Positions 36,665 through 49,689 of a stretch of 64,000 nt of DNA are shown piece by piece. This DNA comes from Poronia punctata. Lineage: Eukaryota > Ascomycota > Sordariomycetes > Xylariales > Xylariaceae. Within the stretch, counting starts at the first letter, position 1; the number at the start of each line of letters is the position of its first letter. Where the stretch lies: assembly GCA_022579005.1 (NCBI GenBank), contig MU401521.1, forward strand, positions 1 to 64,000, given 5' to 3'. A model generated the notes under the pieces. That model was given only the letters and a program-made list of their open reading frames with translations, ran no database searches and had not been told where the DNA came from. The translations under genes were made by a program, and so were the position numbers.

Positions 36665-37773
36665 TCTTTCCTCTTATTTGGATTCTGGATTTTCTCGGAA
36701 ATTATGTTCCCTTTACTCTGTCCTATGTTCTTCTCTTTCTTACGATCTCGGACGTGAGAGCGCTTCTTTGTGTGTCCTACATAACGGCAAAATTGGAGTT
36801 TGGAAAGGAATTAAGCAGCCCCGCGGCCACGATGTGAAAGGGAGAGGATAGATCAATCCCTAACACTCTATTCACGTCTTCATCGGGTTGAATGCGCAGA
36901 AGACGAGTTCGTTTGTTCTTTGACGGGACGTTGTAGGGCATTTATCATCTCTTTGCATATCATATCGGCCAGCGCAGCCGGTCGGACGTTTGGGGATGCT
37001 TACCCTGATGTTATTATTGATTTCTTTTCTCAATTTTTGTTTCTCTCTTTTCTTTTCCCGTCGCCCACCACCACGGCTAGAGATGGTAGTGGGGGTATGA
37101 GCCCCCATCTAGGACAAAGCTGGCATAACCGTCGCAATGAGAAGGCTTGCGGCCATAGGCCATGAGATTTGAGAAGGTCGACCTTGGTTTATACGTCGAT
37201 TTATAATGTTTAGGCACGGGATGACAGGGCAAAGAGAGATACAAACAATGCAAGAGTTAAAGTGGATAACCTACACTATCTCTTGTCTTGTCTTCTCGTC
37301 TTCTCGCCCTGCTTCCAATGGTCACCAAAACGAAGGACGCTGGTCGGAATCGAACAGAGACCACGGGCATCCGCTTTTACATGCCTACAACAACGCAACC
37401 CCGATACCGCCATTTTGAGCATTCTGCTAGGCACGCCTAACTCGTACGCGATGACACTACAACGGTTACGGGCAGACGGACAACAAGCTAGGTCATAATG
37501 GGGAAGAGAAGAGAAGCGGAATGAAGTGGCACCGGGGGGGGGGGGGGGGATATTTCCGATTACGGTTGGTTATGCGACAGGTGTTTTGTTGATTCACCTA
37601 CCGCGTCCTCATAGGAAACGAAACAAGCGACCCAAAGGGGTTCCAAACAAGCGGGGCCGGCAAAAGAAAATAGTGGTGTTGAGGGGTGAAAGAGAAAAAG
37701 CAGGGAAGATGACAGGGTATATTGCGAAAAGGGGGGAGAAATTTGGACCATAATCGAACCAACATCGGCCGCA

Positions 37774-37782
37774 TTTATGACA
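37774..37782. repeat. Putative left target-site duplication
   Basis: TTTATGACA lies immediately before the left ACTAGT terminus. Its partner TTAATGACA at 59360-59368 lies immediately after the right terminus. One mismatch of nine; both sit outside the element in normal-composition DNA. Confidence 0.4.
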
Positions 37783-37910
37783 ACTAGTATGGAGGGCTAT
37801 TGAGCCATTATCCACTATTACCCTAATTCTCCGCTTTTTTTTTTTTTTTTTATGTTTTGCATAAAAAACTTTTTTATTTTATATTTTATACTAAAAACTT
37901 TTTTATTTTT
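37783..37910 (+). repeat. Left terminal inverted repeat
   Basis: It starts ACTAGT and runs through an outer GC-containing part (37783-37834), a run of 17 T, then ATGTTTTGCATAAAAAACTT and further A/T. The inner part contains tandem subrepeats of about 31 bp built on AAAAACTTTTTTA. Its counterpart is the reverse complement of about 59240-59359. Confidence 0.65.
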
Positions 37911-37934
37911 TACTTTACATACAAAACTTTTTTA

Positions 37935-38580
37935 TCTTGCCTGCTAGCTTTTAAGTAAGTAAGTAATTATATTTTGCCTGTTAGCTTTAAAGTTAGTAAT
38001 TATATTTTGCTAGGCAATTATATTTTACTTATTAGCTTTAAAGTTAGTAAGTAATTATATTTTGCTTATTAGCCTTAAAGTTAGTAAGTAATTATATTTT
38101 ACCTATTAGCTTTAAAGTTAGTAAGTAATTATATTTTGCTTATTAGCCTTAAAGTTAGTAAGTAATTATATCTTACCTGTTAGCTTTAAAGTAAGTAATT
38201 ATATTTTGCTTGTTAGCTTTAAAGTTAGTAAGTAATTATATTTTGCTTGTCGGCTTTAAAGTTAATAATTATATTTTGCTTGTTAGCCTTAAGGTTAGTA
38301 GGTAATTATATTTTGCTTATTAGCTTTAAAGTTAGTAAATAATTATATTTTGCCCGTTGGCCTTAAGGTTAGTAAGTAATTGTATTTTGCCTGTTAGCTT
38401 TAAAGTAAGTAATTATATTTTGCTTGTTAGCCTTAAAGTAAGTAATTATATTTTGCTTATTAGCTTTAAAGTTAGTAAGTAATTATATTTTACTAGGCAA
38501 TTATATTTTGCTAGGCAATTATATTTTGCTAAGCAATTATATCTTGCCTGCTAGCTTTAAAATAAGTAATTATATTTTAT
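37935..38580. repeat. Subterminal minisatellite, ~35-bp unit
   Basis: About 18 imperfect copies of a unit containing TTAGCTTTAAAGTTAGTAAG followed by TAATTATATTTTGC. Copies differ by small deletions and by C/T or G/A changes. It lies directly inside the left terminal repeat; I saw no matching array at the right end. Confidence 0.85.
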
Positions 38581-41500
38581 ATAAAATACTAAAATACTTT
38601 ACCTAATAGAAATCTACTTATATATAAGTAAATATAATTGCAAGTATTGTTATAAAGCTATTTAATACTATAAGCACTTATATATTATATTATTTTCTTG
38701 CTATATACTTTTTACCTCTTTTTTTTTTTTTTTTTTTTAAGCAACTAGTTATATTTAATTATAAAATATAAAGGCTTTTTATACCCTATATTTATACGTT
38801 GCTAATATTACTTTAAAGCTTTTATTAATATAGTATTAGTAGCTTTTTTATTTTTAGTTTTGCTTTATTTTTTGCTAGCGTAGTTAGCAACGCTGCTTAA
38901 AGCAATAAAAGGTTTTAAAAGCTAAATTTTATTTTTAACTATAGCTTTAAGTTTTAATATTGTAGCAAAAAATAAAAACATAACTAAAAAAAAGAAAAAA
39001 AAAAAAAAAAAAAAAAAAATTAAAAAGCATCTAATATAATAGCTAATACAATAGCTAATACCCTTTTTAATATAATAGCTAACACCTTTTTACTAAAGCA
39101 ACTATAACATAGTAGTACTTTGCTTTTTGCTTTGCTTTTAAATTTTCTTATTTTTATTACTACACTTATAGCTAAAAAAAATATAGCTAAAAAAAAAAGT
39201 TTTTTAAAAAGAAAAGTTATAAAAAAAAAAGCTTTAAAAGCCTTGCTTTTTTTATACTAAAACGCTTATATACTAACAACTAGTATATAAAAAATATACT
39301 TATATATTAGCTATATTTAAAGCGTATTAAGTAATTAAGCAGCTATAGTAAAGTATATTAACTTTATTAGTACTTATACTACTTATTATAAATAGTATAC
39401 TAGTAGCAATTATAGCTATATTTTAATATAAGTTGCTTTAATATAATATAGCTAAGCTTTTATACTAATTTATATATAGCTTACTATTTTTTATTTTAAT
39501 ATTTAACTAACTTTTTAATATAGTAATAAGCAATTAAAGTTATTAAAATTAAGTAAGTATATATTATTTTAGCTTTTTTATATTTACTTATTTTTAATAT
39601 ATATTATAAAATATTATTAGCATTTTATATACTATACATTATTTATTAAATAAGCCTAACATTTTAACTACTAGCCTTGTTAGTAAAAATACTTATAACA
39701 ATGCTATATATATAAAAAAAGCAAAAAAGCTATATAAGCTTTTTAATAAGCTTGTTTTATTGCTTATTAAAAAAGATAATTAAAAAAAAGAAAAAAAAAA
39801 AAAGCTTATATAAAGTATTGCTATATTAGCTTTATAACTTATTATTATATATATTTTCTAGCTTAAAAAAACTAAATGTTTTTTATATAATATTTTTTAA
39901 TATTTAGCTACTAAAAATATTAAAGTCTTGCTAAAGTATATATAAACTAGTAGCAAAGCTATATTTAGCTACTAAAAATAATAAGCTTTAATATAGTATA
40001 TATAATAAAGTAGTAAAGCAAAGTTTAGCTATTAAAAATAGTAAACTTTAATAAAATATATATATATATAATAAAGTAGCAAGTTTATAATATAATATTT
40101 ATATTTTCTTATAATATTATAGCTTATAAAGTAACAAACTTTTGCTTTAAATATAGTAAACTTATTGCTTTTTAAAATATTATAAGCTTAAGCTAAATTT
40201 AAAGTAATATTAAGTAGGTTATATAAATGCTTGCGTAGTTATTAGCTATTGCTACTATTTTTGCTAAAAAATAAAGTTTTATTTAAAATTAGGTATGCAT
40301 ATAGCATAAATACTTAAGTACTTACTTTAGCTGCTTAATATTTTTATTTTTTACTTTTTAAATTATATTTAGCTTTTACGCTTATATATTTAGCATTTTA
40401 TATTAGCTAATAGCTTTTTGTTTTTATACTAAAGTTTTAAGTAAATATAGTTTATTTACTGCTTTTAATTAGTAAAAAACGTAATAATTAATAAAAAATA
40501 CACGTACACTTTTACTACACTTATATTAGTCTTATAAAAATGTTTATAATAATATAACTAAAATTTAAATGTTTTATAATAAAAACAGTTTATTTAAAAA
40601 GCTAATTATAAAGTAAATAAATAAACTTATTGCTTTTAAATTTAAAAATAATATATTAAACAAGCTAAGTAATTATATAACTAAATATAATAGCAAACTA
40701 CATTATAAACCTTTATAGCTACACCTTTTATTTATTTATAATAACTATATTTATAACTACTAATATAAGCAAATTAGCTGCTAACCTTTACTAAAGCAAA
40801 AAATATAAGTTATTTTTTATATTAAAATAACCTATGCAAATATTACTTAAATAAACCGCAGCGCAGCTATAAAAAAAATTTAGTTTATAAAGTATATTAC
40901 TTTTTATACTATATAAAAAGCCAGGTTTAAAAAATTTATATTTTAAAAACAGCAGGCTATAGTATTTGTTTATATAATAACAGCTTTATTAGCAAAAAAA
41001 AAGCTAATTTAACATAGTTATACTTATACTAAAAAATAATAAATAAATATAAAATATTTTTTATATTTACAAAGTTAGTTATAGTATTTTTTATAGTCTT
41101 AGTAACTATAAAATAACTTTTTTTATATTTTTATATAATAAAGTAAGTATAGGCAATAAATATAATAGTAGGCTTTATTATTAAGTACTTAAATTAATAA
41201 GTAAAATAAGTTATAAGTAGCGTTATAGTTAATATTAAAAAAAAAAATCTAAATAATTTTTTTAGCTATTTAAGTTATTAAAAAATTAAAGCAAGTTTTT
41301 AACATATTTATATATTAAAAATATAATTTAAAAAAAGTAAAAAGTAAACTTAAGTACTTTTTTTTTAGTTAATAAAGTAAGTATAAATACTTATTATAAC
41401 AATAATCTTTTTATTAAAGCAATAGTTTTTTTATTTAAGCAATAATTTTTTTATTAAAGCAATAATTTTTTATACGTAGTATAGGCAATTAAATAAAAGC

Positions 41501-42689
41501 TTTTTAATTTATAAAAATTTATATATTTTTTTATTTAATTAAATTTATTTCTTGCTTATTTAAAAATAATAAAATATGCTAGCTTATTAAATAAGCGCAT
41601 TATAAGCAATATGTTTTTTAACTTTATTTTGCTTAACGCTGCCTTTTTGCTTTTTAGTAACCTTTTTAAAGCTTTAAAGTTATTATTTATATAGTTTTTT
41701 TAATAAAATTATAAGTTTTTATTTATAAGCCCTATTTTTAAGTAACGTTAAACTTACTAGCTTATATATAATATTTATAGCTAATTATAGCAAGCAAGCA
41801 AATAACGCTTATATAAAAGCTTAATAATATAGTTTTTACTTTAGTTAAAAGCTTACTACTAAATTTAATAAAGTTAATAACGTTTTATTGCTTATATAAT
41901 AATTAGCTAGTACTGCTTTTATAATTTTATTTAAAAACAAATATAAAACTAGTAAAGTAATATAAAAGTTTAAATTAAATATTTTTTTTTTTTTTAAACG
42001 TTTAAACTTTTTAAACAACAATAATAAAGCTTATATTATACGCTATCTTTTTTTATAACAAAATTACTTTATACTGCATTATATACTTTAATTATATAGC
42101 TTTTAATTAAAAATAATATAGTTATTAATATAAAAACGCAATATAAAGTAAATTTATAGCAAAAAAAAGTCTAAGCTTAAAGCTTTTTAACTGCTTACTT
42201 TAAATTTTAAATAAAAGTTCTTTTTTTTACTATAAATAAATTAAATAAGTTATTTTAAAAACCTTTTAGCAAACTTATAGCATTATTATTGCTTTTAATA
42301 TACTTTTTTTAATATAAAAAATATAAAAAGCTATAGCTAAGTTTATAATTTTTTTATTTACTTTATATTTTAAAATTTTAATAAAGCTAATAATATTTAC
42401 ATTTTATAAGATTACTTTAGCTATATTATTGCTAATATATATTATAAGCAACTACTACATAATATAAAAATTTAAGCGCTTTATTTAAGTATTTTTTTTT
42501 ATAACTTTTACTAGTTTTTTAAAGTTACTAGCTAAGTTTTAATATTTGCTAGCAAAAAATATATACGCTTTTTATTGCTTACTAACCTTTTATTGCTTAC
42601 TAACCTTTTATTACTTATTAAGCTTTTATTACTTACTAGCTTTTTATTGCTTACTAGCTTTTTACTACTTACTAAGCCTTTTTATATTT

Positions 42690-43030
42690 TTAGCTTAGCT
42701 TTTAATACTTGCTAATAAAAGACGTATACGCCCTTTGCTGCCTACTAGCTTTTTGCTGCTTATTAACCCTTTTAATATTTCTAGCTCAGCTTTTAATACT
42801 TGCTAATAAAAAACGTATATGCTTTTTGCTGCTTACTAACCCCTTGCTGCCTACTAACCCCTTTAATATTTTTAGCTTAGCTTTTAATACTTGCTAATAA
42901 GAGATGTATACGCTTTTTACTGCCTACTAACTTTTTGCTACTTACTAGCTTTTTTAATATTTTTAGCTTAGCTTTTAATACTTACTAATAAGAGATATAT
43001 ATACTTTTTATTGCTTACCAGCCCTTTTAA
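42690..43030. repeat. Tandem repeat, ~90-100-bp unit
   Basis: About four copies of a unit with CTTTTAATACTTGCTAATAA followed by a variable GCTTACTAACC/CCTACTAGC region and TTTTAATATTTTTAGCTTAG. The same short TTGCTTACTAACC words are amplified just upstream at 42575-42670. Open frames here only translate the repeat. Confidence 0.75.
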
Positions 43031-43385
43031 GTTACAAGCATAGCTAGCAGCGTTATGCTAATAGTATATAAAGCTACTAAAAAATAGCTTATAAAGTAGT
43101 GTCCTAGCTTATAACTAAATAAAATTAACTTTATTTATAATTAAAGTAATAGTTTTATAATTAAAAATTATTTTCTACTAATAAAAGACGTATATACCTA
43201 CTAGCCCCTTACTACCTACTAGCTTTTTTAAGTTATAAGCATAACTAGCAGCGTTATGCTAATAATATATAAAGCTACTAAAAAATAGCTTATAAAGTAG
43301 TATTTTAGCTTATAACTAAATAAAATTAACTTTATTTATAATTAAAGTAATAGTTTTATAATTAAAAATTATTTTTTACTTTTAA
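43027..43385. repeat. Direct repeat, two ~155-bp copies 200 bp apart
   Basis: The copies begin with TTAAGTTACAAGCATAGCTA at about 43027 and TTAAGTTATAAGCATAACTA at about 43227, and continue almost identically through AAATAAAATTAACTTTATTT. The differences are mainly C/T and G/A. Confidence 0.85.
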
Positions 43386-45239
43386 AAGCGCTTAATTTAG
43401 CTTATATAAAAAACTTGCTAGCAAATATGTTTTAAAAATATTATAATATACATTTAAAGGCAGCTAGTAATAGTAAGTATTAATTATTTTTATATGCTTA
43501 TAATACTAAAATAATACTTAAAGCAGTATTTAACGCAAAAATTATTATAATATACACTTTTAACTATTTAAACGCATTAAATAACTAACTTTTTTTAAAT
43601 TAAGTTATTATTTTTATGCTCTTAAAGCTAATAAGCTTTTATATTAACTTTATAAGCGTTTTAAAAGACTATTAGTAACAACAAAACCTTTTAAAAAACA
43701 ACGTTTATATTTTTAAAAAATACATTATTACTTAAAAGCAATAAAGACTTTAGTTGTTTATAATACAATAAAAAAGTTATAAAAACTTAATGCTATATAA
43801 GTAACTAAAAACTAAATAAAAAAAAAAAAGCTTTAAATAGCAATAAATAGCTTAGCTAAAATAAAATTTCAAGCTTATATTATTTTTAGGAAATTTGCTA
43901 ATAAAAAATATAAATAGCCTTTATTATTATTTTTTTTAATTCTTTATAGCCTTTATAGTAGCTATTAGCACTTAGTAGCAAGTAGCACATATACTAGCTA
44001 TTAATATTAAGCTAAAGTTAGTTTAAAGTTTAAAAGTAAAGTATTAAATATTTTCTTAAATTTATACTACTTTTAAAAAAAAAGTCTTTAATATTGTACA
44101 GCAACTTATAATAAAATTAAAAAACCTTATAAACCTAATTACTAGTAGCTTTATTATTAGTTTATTAAAACTGCTTAGTTAAAAAAAACCTTATATAGTT
44201 AGTAAGCAATAGCTTAATTATTAGTATATAAAAAATAATAAAAAATAAACTTTATATAAGCTATATACAATAGTTTTAATTATAGGTTTATATATTTTTA
44301 ATTTAACAAAAGCCTTGCTTTTTATTATAAACCTAGTAGCTTAAAAAAAAAAGCAAGTAGCAAGCTTTAAGCATAGCTTATTTTAAATACTAGCACTTAT
44401 AAAAAAGCGCCTTTAAAAAAGGCAGTAGCTATTATATACTTTGTTTAAAGTTATAAAAGTTTGCAGCACTTTTACTATAGTTAAATTAACTATAATAGCG
44501 CTAGCAAAAGTACGCTAATAGTTATTTTTAAGTTATAAAATTAATAAAAGCCTAAAGCACTATTTTTTTAGTTAAAATTAAAAAAAATAGCAAATAAGAA
44601 CTTAGAAAAGCATTTAATAGTTAAACAAAATAAACGCTATAAAACTACTAAAAAAAAAAAAAAGACCTAGTAGCTATTAATACTAACTTAAAAGTATTTT
44701 TAATTAGCTTAAACTAACCTCTTAGCTATATAACTTTATAAAGCACCGTTGCTAAATTAAAAGCAGCTATAAAAGCACATACTAATAACCTACTATAAGC
44801 AACCTTATAAAGCAACATATAAAATTAAAAGCAGCCTAAAAAGCTTATACTAACAATTTTACTTTTTAACTTACAACGCCTTTTTTATAAAGCTAACACT
44901 TTAGTAAAAAAGTAATAAATACTATAATGCCTATAAAACTGCGCCTAAGTTTAGCTAAAAGCTAATATAATAAGTTAATAATAATAAAAGCATTTTTTTT
45001 AAATTAGCACTGCTAAGTAATGCCCTTAAAAAGGTAAACAGCTATTATATACTTTAATTAAAGTTATAAAGGTTTATAGCACTTTTAACATAGCTAAAGC
45101 TATGCTAGCGCTAATTAAAGTATATAAGTAGTTATTAATAGCTTATACTTATAGCTTAATATAAAAAAAGAAAACCTTATATAACTACGTATAAAAATTT
45201 AATTATTAGTTAAAATATAAAAGTTAAGCTACTAATACT

Positions 45240-46205
45240 TATAAAAAAGGTCTTTTACTAAAAGACTATAAAACCACCTTTACTAGCAATACCTTTTATT
45301 ACTAAAAGGCAATACTTTTAAAGCTAACTATAATACAACTTTTACTAGCATTACCCCTTATTGCTAAAAAGCAATACTTATTACTAATACTTACTAGTTA
45401 AGTTTTTTATTAAAAAATTATAAAACTATCTTTACTAGCAATACTTTTTATTGCTATAAAGCAACACTTATTGCTAACACCCACTAGTTAGCTTCTTTAC
45501 TAAAAAACTATTATACTACCTTTACTAGCATTACCTTTTATTACTAAAAGGCAGCACCTACTACTAACACCTACTAGTTAAGTCCTTTACTAAAAAACTA
45601 TAAAACTACCTTTACTAGCATTACCTTTTATTACTAAAAGGCAGCACTTACTACTAATATTTACTAGTTAGGTTTTTTACTAAAAAACCATTATGCTACC
45701 TTTACTAGCATTACCTTTTATTGCTAAAAGGCAGCACCTTTAAAGCTAACCTTTAAGGCTAACTATAATGCTACCCTTACTAGCATTACCCTTTATTGCT
45801 AAAAGGCAGCACTTTTAAAGCTAGCTATAATGCTACTTTTACTAGCATTACCTTTTATTGCTAAAAAGCAGCACCTATTACTAATACTTACTAGTTAGGT
45901 CTTTTACTAAAAAACTATTATGCTACCTTTACTAGCATTACTTTTTATTGCTAAAAGGCAGCACTTTTAAAGCTAGCTTTTAAAGCTAGCTATAATGCTA
46001 CCTTTACTAGCATTACCTTTTATTACTAAAGGGCAACACCTATTGCTAACATTTACTAGTTAAGTTTTTTATTAAAAAACTATAAGACTACCTTTACTAG
46101 CGTTACCTTTTATTGCTAAAAGGCAACACTTTTAAAGCTAACTTTTAAAATTAACTATAAAACTACCTTTACTAGCATTATCTCTTATTGCTAAAAAGCA
46201 ACACT
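45240..46205. repeat. Minisatellite, composite ~75-95-bp units
   Basis: About eleven variable copies built on CTACCTTTACTAGCATTACC, then TTTTATTGCTAAAAGGCAGC, followed either by an ACTAGTTAGGTCTTTTACTA arm or by a TTTAAAGCTAAC arm. The two alternative arms give a higher-order structure. Confidence 0.85.
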
Positions 46206-46439
46206 TACTAATACTTAGTATAGTACTATATGCTAGTTTATAAAACATACTATATCTTAGGCTAGCTAAGCAAAAATTATTAACTATTATAAATTACTAT
46301 ACTAGTTACTTATATTTTTAAGCAAACATTAAAAATATAGTATTATAATAGTTATAGCATATGCTACTATTTGCTTTAAATTTTGTAATAGCTACTATAG
46401 TCCTTTACTAAATACTAAAAAAAAAAAGCTATAGTATAC

Positions 46440-47140
46440 TTTAGCATACGCTGCTAATAACTATAAATAATATAGTAGTTATAAAAAAAGGCTTATAGCT
46501 ACCTTTTTTATATACTTACTAGCTTTACTTAAGTTAAAAATATAGCTTAAACGCTTTTTATTTAAGTAAGCCTTTTTTAATAAATTATTTATATAAAAAA
46601 TTTTAAAAGTTAACTTATAAAACTACTTTTTAACTAAATTAAAAAAAAGTTAAAAAATAGTTAAATTATTAGCCTTATATAGTACTAAGTGCCGGTTACT
46701 ATATTTTACTACACCTTAAAGCATTATAGCAAGCACTAATAACTATAACAAATCCTTATACTAGCTAGTAACCTAAACCTTTTAGCAATTACTATATTTT
46801 TAATCTTATAGCGCACATAATATATACTATTTATTACTAAAAATAGTTTAGTAGTTATTATAACTTTTAAAACTTATTATAAGTATAATAAAATAGTATA
46901 CTTTAGTATACTTAACAATGTTACTAACTACTATAAATTACTAAAGTAGTTATTAAAAAAAGCTTATAGCTGCTCTTTTTATATACTTACTAGCTTTACT
47001 TAAGTTAAAAACATAGCTTAAAAGCTTTTAATTTAAGTAAGCCTTTTTTAATAAATTATTTATATAAGAAATTTTAAAAGTTAACTTATAAAACTACGTT
47101 TTTAACTAGTTAAAAAGTAGTTAAAAAAAAGTTAATAAAA
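46440..47140. repeat. Left inverted arm, two copies
   Basis: Two similar segments (about 46440-46660 and 46900-47130) contain TATACTTACTAGCTTTACTT, AATAAATTATTTATATAA and AAAGTTAACTTATAAAACTA. Their reverse complement occurs three times at 51715-52800, making a large imperfect palindrome centred near 49.3 kb. Confidence 0.75.
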
Positions 47141-47159
47141 ACTAAAAACTAATAGCTAA

Positions 47160-48605
47160 ATTTTACTACTTTTTACGCTTTTAGTACCTAAACCTAAATA
47201 AGTACTATACTTACTTTAAAAGGGCCTTAGGTGCTCTTTGCGCTCTTAGTACCTAAAATATAAAAAAGCAAAGCTATTAAAGCTTATACCTAAGTAAATA
47301 TTATACCTACTTTAAAAGGGGCTTAAGTGCTTTTTATGCTTTTAGTACTTAAAATATAAAAAAGCAAAGCTATTAAAGCTTATACCTAAGTAGGTACTAT
47401 ATTTACTTTAAAAAGAGCTTAAGTACTCTTTGCGCTTTTAGTACCTAGAATATAAAAAAGCAAAGCTATTAAAGCCTATACTTAAGTAGGTACTATACTT
47501 ACTTTTAAAAAAGCTTAAATGCTCTTTGCGCTTTTAGTACTTAAAATATAAAAAAGCAAGGCTATTAAAGCCTATACCTAAGTAAGTACTATACCTACTT
47601 TTAAAAAGGCTTAAGTGCTCTTTACGCCTTTAGTACTTAAAATATAAAAAAGCAAAGCTATTAAAGCCTATATTTAAATAGGTGCTATACTTACTTTAAA
47701 AAGAGCTTAAGTGCTCTTTACGCCTTTAGTACCTAGGATATAAAAAGGCAAGGCTATTAAAGCTTATATTTAAATAAGTGCTATACTTACTTTAAAAAAA
47801 GCTTAAGTGCTCTTTATGCCTTTAGTACTTAAAATATAAAAAAGCAAAGCTATTAAAGCTTATACTTAAGTAAGTGCTATATTTATTTTAAAAAGGGCTT
47901 AAATACTCTTTACGCCTTTAGTACCTAAGATATAAAAAAGCAAGGCTATTAAAGCCTATACTTAAGTAAATACTATACTTACTTTAAAAAAAGCTTAGGT
48001 GCTCTTTGCGCTTTTAGTACTTAGAATATAAAAAAGCAAGGCTATTAAAGCCTATATTTAAGTAAGTACTATACTTATTTTAAAAAAGGCTTAAGTACTT
48101 TTTATGCCTTTAGTACTTAGAATATAAAAAGGTAAAGCTATTAAAGCCTATACTTAAATAAGTGCTATATTTACTTTAAGCAAGGCTTAAGTGCTCTTTG
48201 TGCTTTTAGTACTTAAAATATAAAAAGGCAAGGCTATTAAAGCTTATACTTAAGTAAATACTATACTTACTTTAAAAAGGGCTTAGGTGCTTTTTACGCT
48301 TTTAGTACCTAAAATATAAAAAGGCAAAGCTATTAAAGCCTATACTTAAGTAGGTATTATACTTACTTTAAAAAAAGCTTAGGTACTTTTTGTACTTTTA
48401 GTACTTAGAATATAAAAAGGCAAGGCTATTAAAGCCTATACCTAAGTAAGTACTATATTTACTTTAAAAAGGGCTTAGGTGCTTTTTGCGCTTTTAGTAC
48501 CTAAAATATAAAAAAGCAAAGCTATTAAAGCTTATACCTAAGTAAGTGCTATATTTACTTTTAAAAGGGCTTAAGTGCTTTTTACGCTTTTAGTACCTAG
48601 TATAT
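47160..48605. repeat. Minisatellite, ~96-bp unit, ~15 copies
   Basis: Each unit carries GCTTTTAGTACTTAAAATAT, then AAAAAAGCAAGGCTATTAAA, then a palindromic AAGTAAGTACTATACTTACTT and GGGCTTAAGTGCTCTTT. Copies are well preserved with scattered transitions, indicating recent amplification relative to the surrounding decay. Confidence 0.9.
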
Positions 48606-49689
48606 ATAAAACTAAAAACGTTATAATATAATTATTATATATTAAATTTATATTTTTTATATAATAAGTAATTATAAAATTAATTAAGTATAAAAAATAC
48701 TTAGAAAGCAAAGATTAAAAAGCTATTTAAAAGCTTATTATGCTTTTAATACCTAGGTTTAGTTACTTATAAGTAAAATAAAGCTTAAAAGCTATTTAAA
48801 AGCTTTTTACGCTTTTATTGCTTAAACTAATATAGCTATAAAGTAGCTATAAGGCTAAAGGGCTAAAAAGCTAGCCTAAAGGTTATAGCGCGCTTAATAC
48901 CTAGACTTATAATAAGTTTTAAAAAGTAATAATAGGTTTTTTTAATAGATTTTCTATTTTAAAAAACCTTGCACTATATTATATATACTAGAAAATATAA
49001 TATAAAATAAATAGTTTTATATACTTTAAATATTAAGCTATTATTAGCATATTATATTTTAACTTTTTATATTATTACTATAATTTTATTATAGTTAAAA
49101 TAATTTATATAAATTTAATATATAGTTATTAAAAATAAAAATATTTAAACATTAATATAAAAATTAATAAAAAATGTTTTAAAAGTACTAAGTAATTAAA
49201 TAATTATTATATATACTTAAAGTTTATAAAATAGGGTTTAATAGTTTTATATAAGATTTTAAATATTTAGCTAAACTTTTATAAAAATAGTGTATATAAA
49301 AAACACGTTATTAATAAAAATAAAAATTAAGCTTTTATATATATAAACTAGGTTTTAAATCTAGTTTATAAATTTACTAAGTTTATATTTTTTGTATTTT
49401 TATTTAATATAATATAAAGCTTTAAACACTAAAGTTTAAAAATTTTTATTTTGCTAAATTTTAAAGCTTATAAGCTAGTTTTATACTTAGTATATAAGCT
49501 ATTTTTATTAATATATAAATACTTTTATTAATATATAAATATATTTAATATAAATTAGTAAAATATATTTTTTTAAAAATTTTTAAATTATAAAAAAAAA
49601 AGGTAATTAATCTTTTAAATAAATAAGTTTTAGTATAAGTTATTAAATCTAGTTATTACTTTTTAAAGTAACTATAGTTAAGTATAAAG

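Larger units (their letters stand above)
36453..37782. other. Intergenic region left of the giant element
   Basis: This holds the 3' flank of the dsRBD-like gene, a (GGGTTCTC)4 repeat, CT-rich stretches near 37030-37070, a run of 16 G (37534-37549) and no convincing ORF. A tRNA-like B-box on the minus strand near 37350 does not fold. The right edge carries the putative target-site duplication of the AT-rich element. Confidence 0.6.

Noticed and set aside
37311..37430. tRNA-like B-box (TGTTCGATTCC) on the minus strand near 37350
   Set aside because: The T stem pairs at only about three of five positions, no acceptor stem partner or A box is found upstream, so no cloverleaf can be drawn.
42709..42897. 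62-codon hydrophobic ORF inside the AT-rich element
   Set aside because: It is generated by the 90-100-bp tandem repeat and low GC content; there is no independent evidence of coding.
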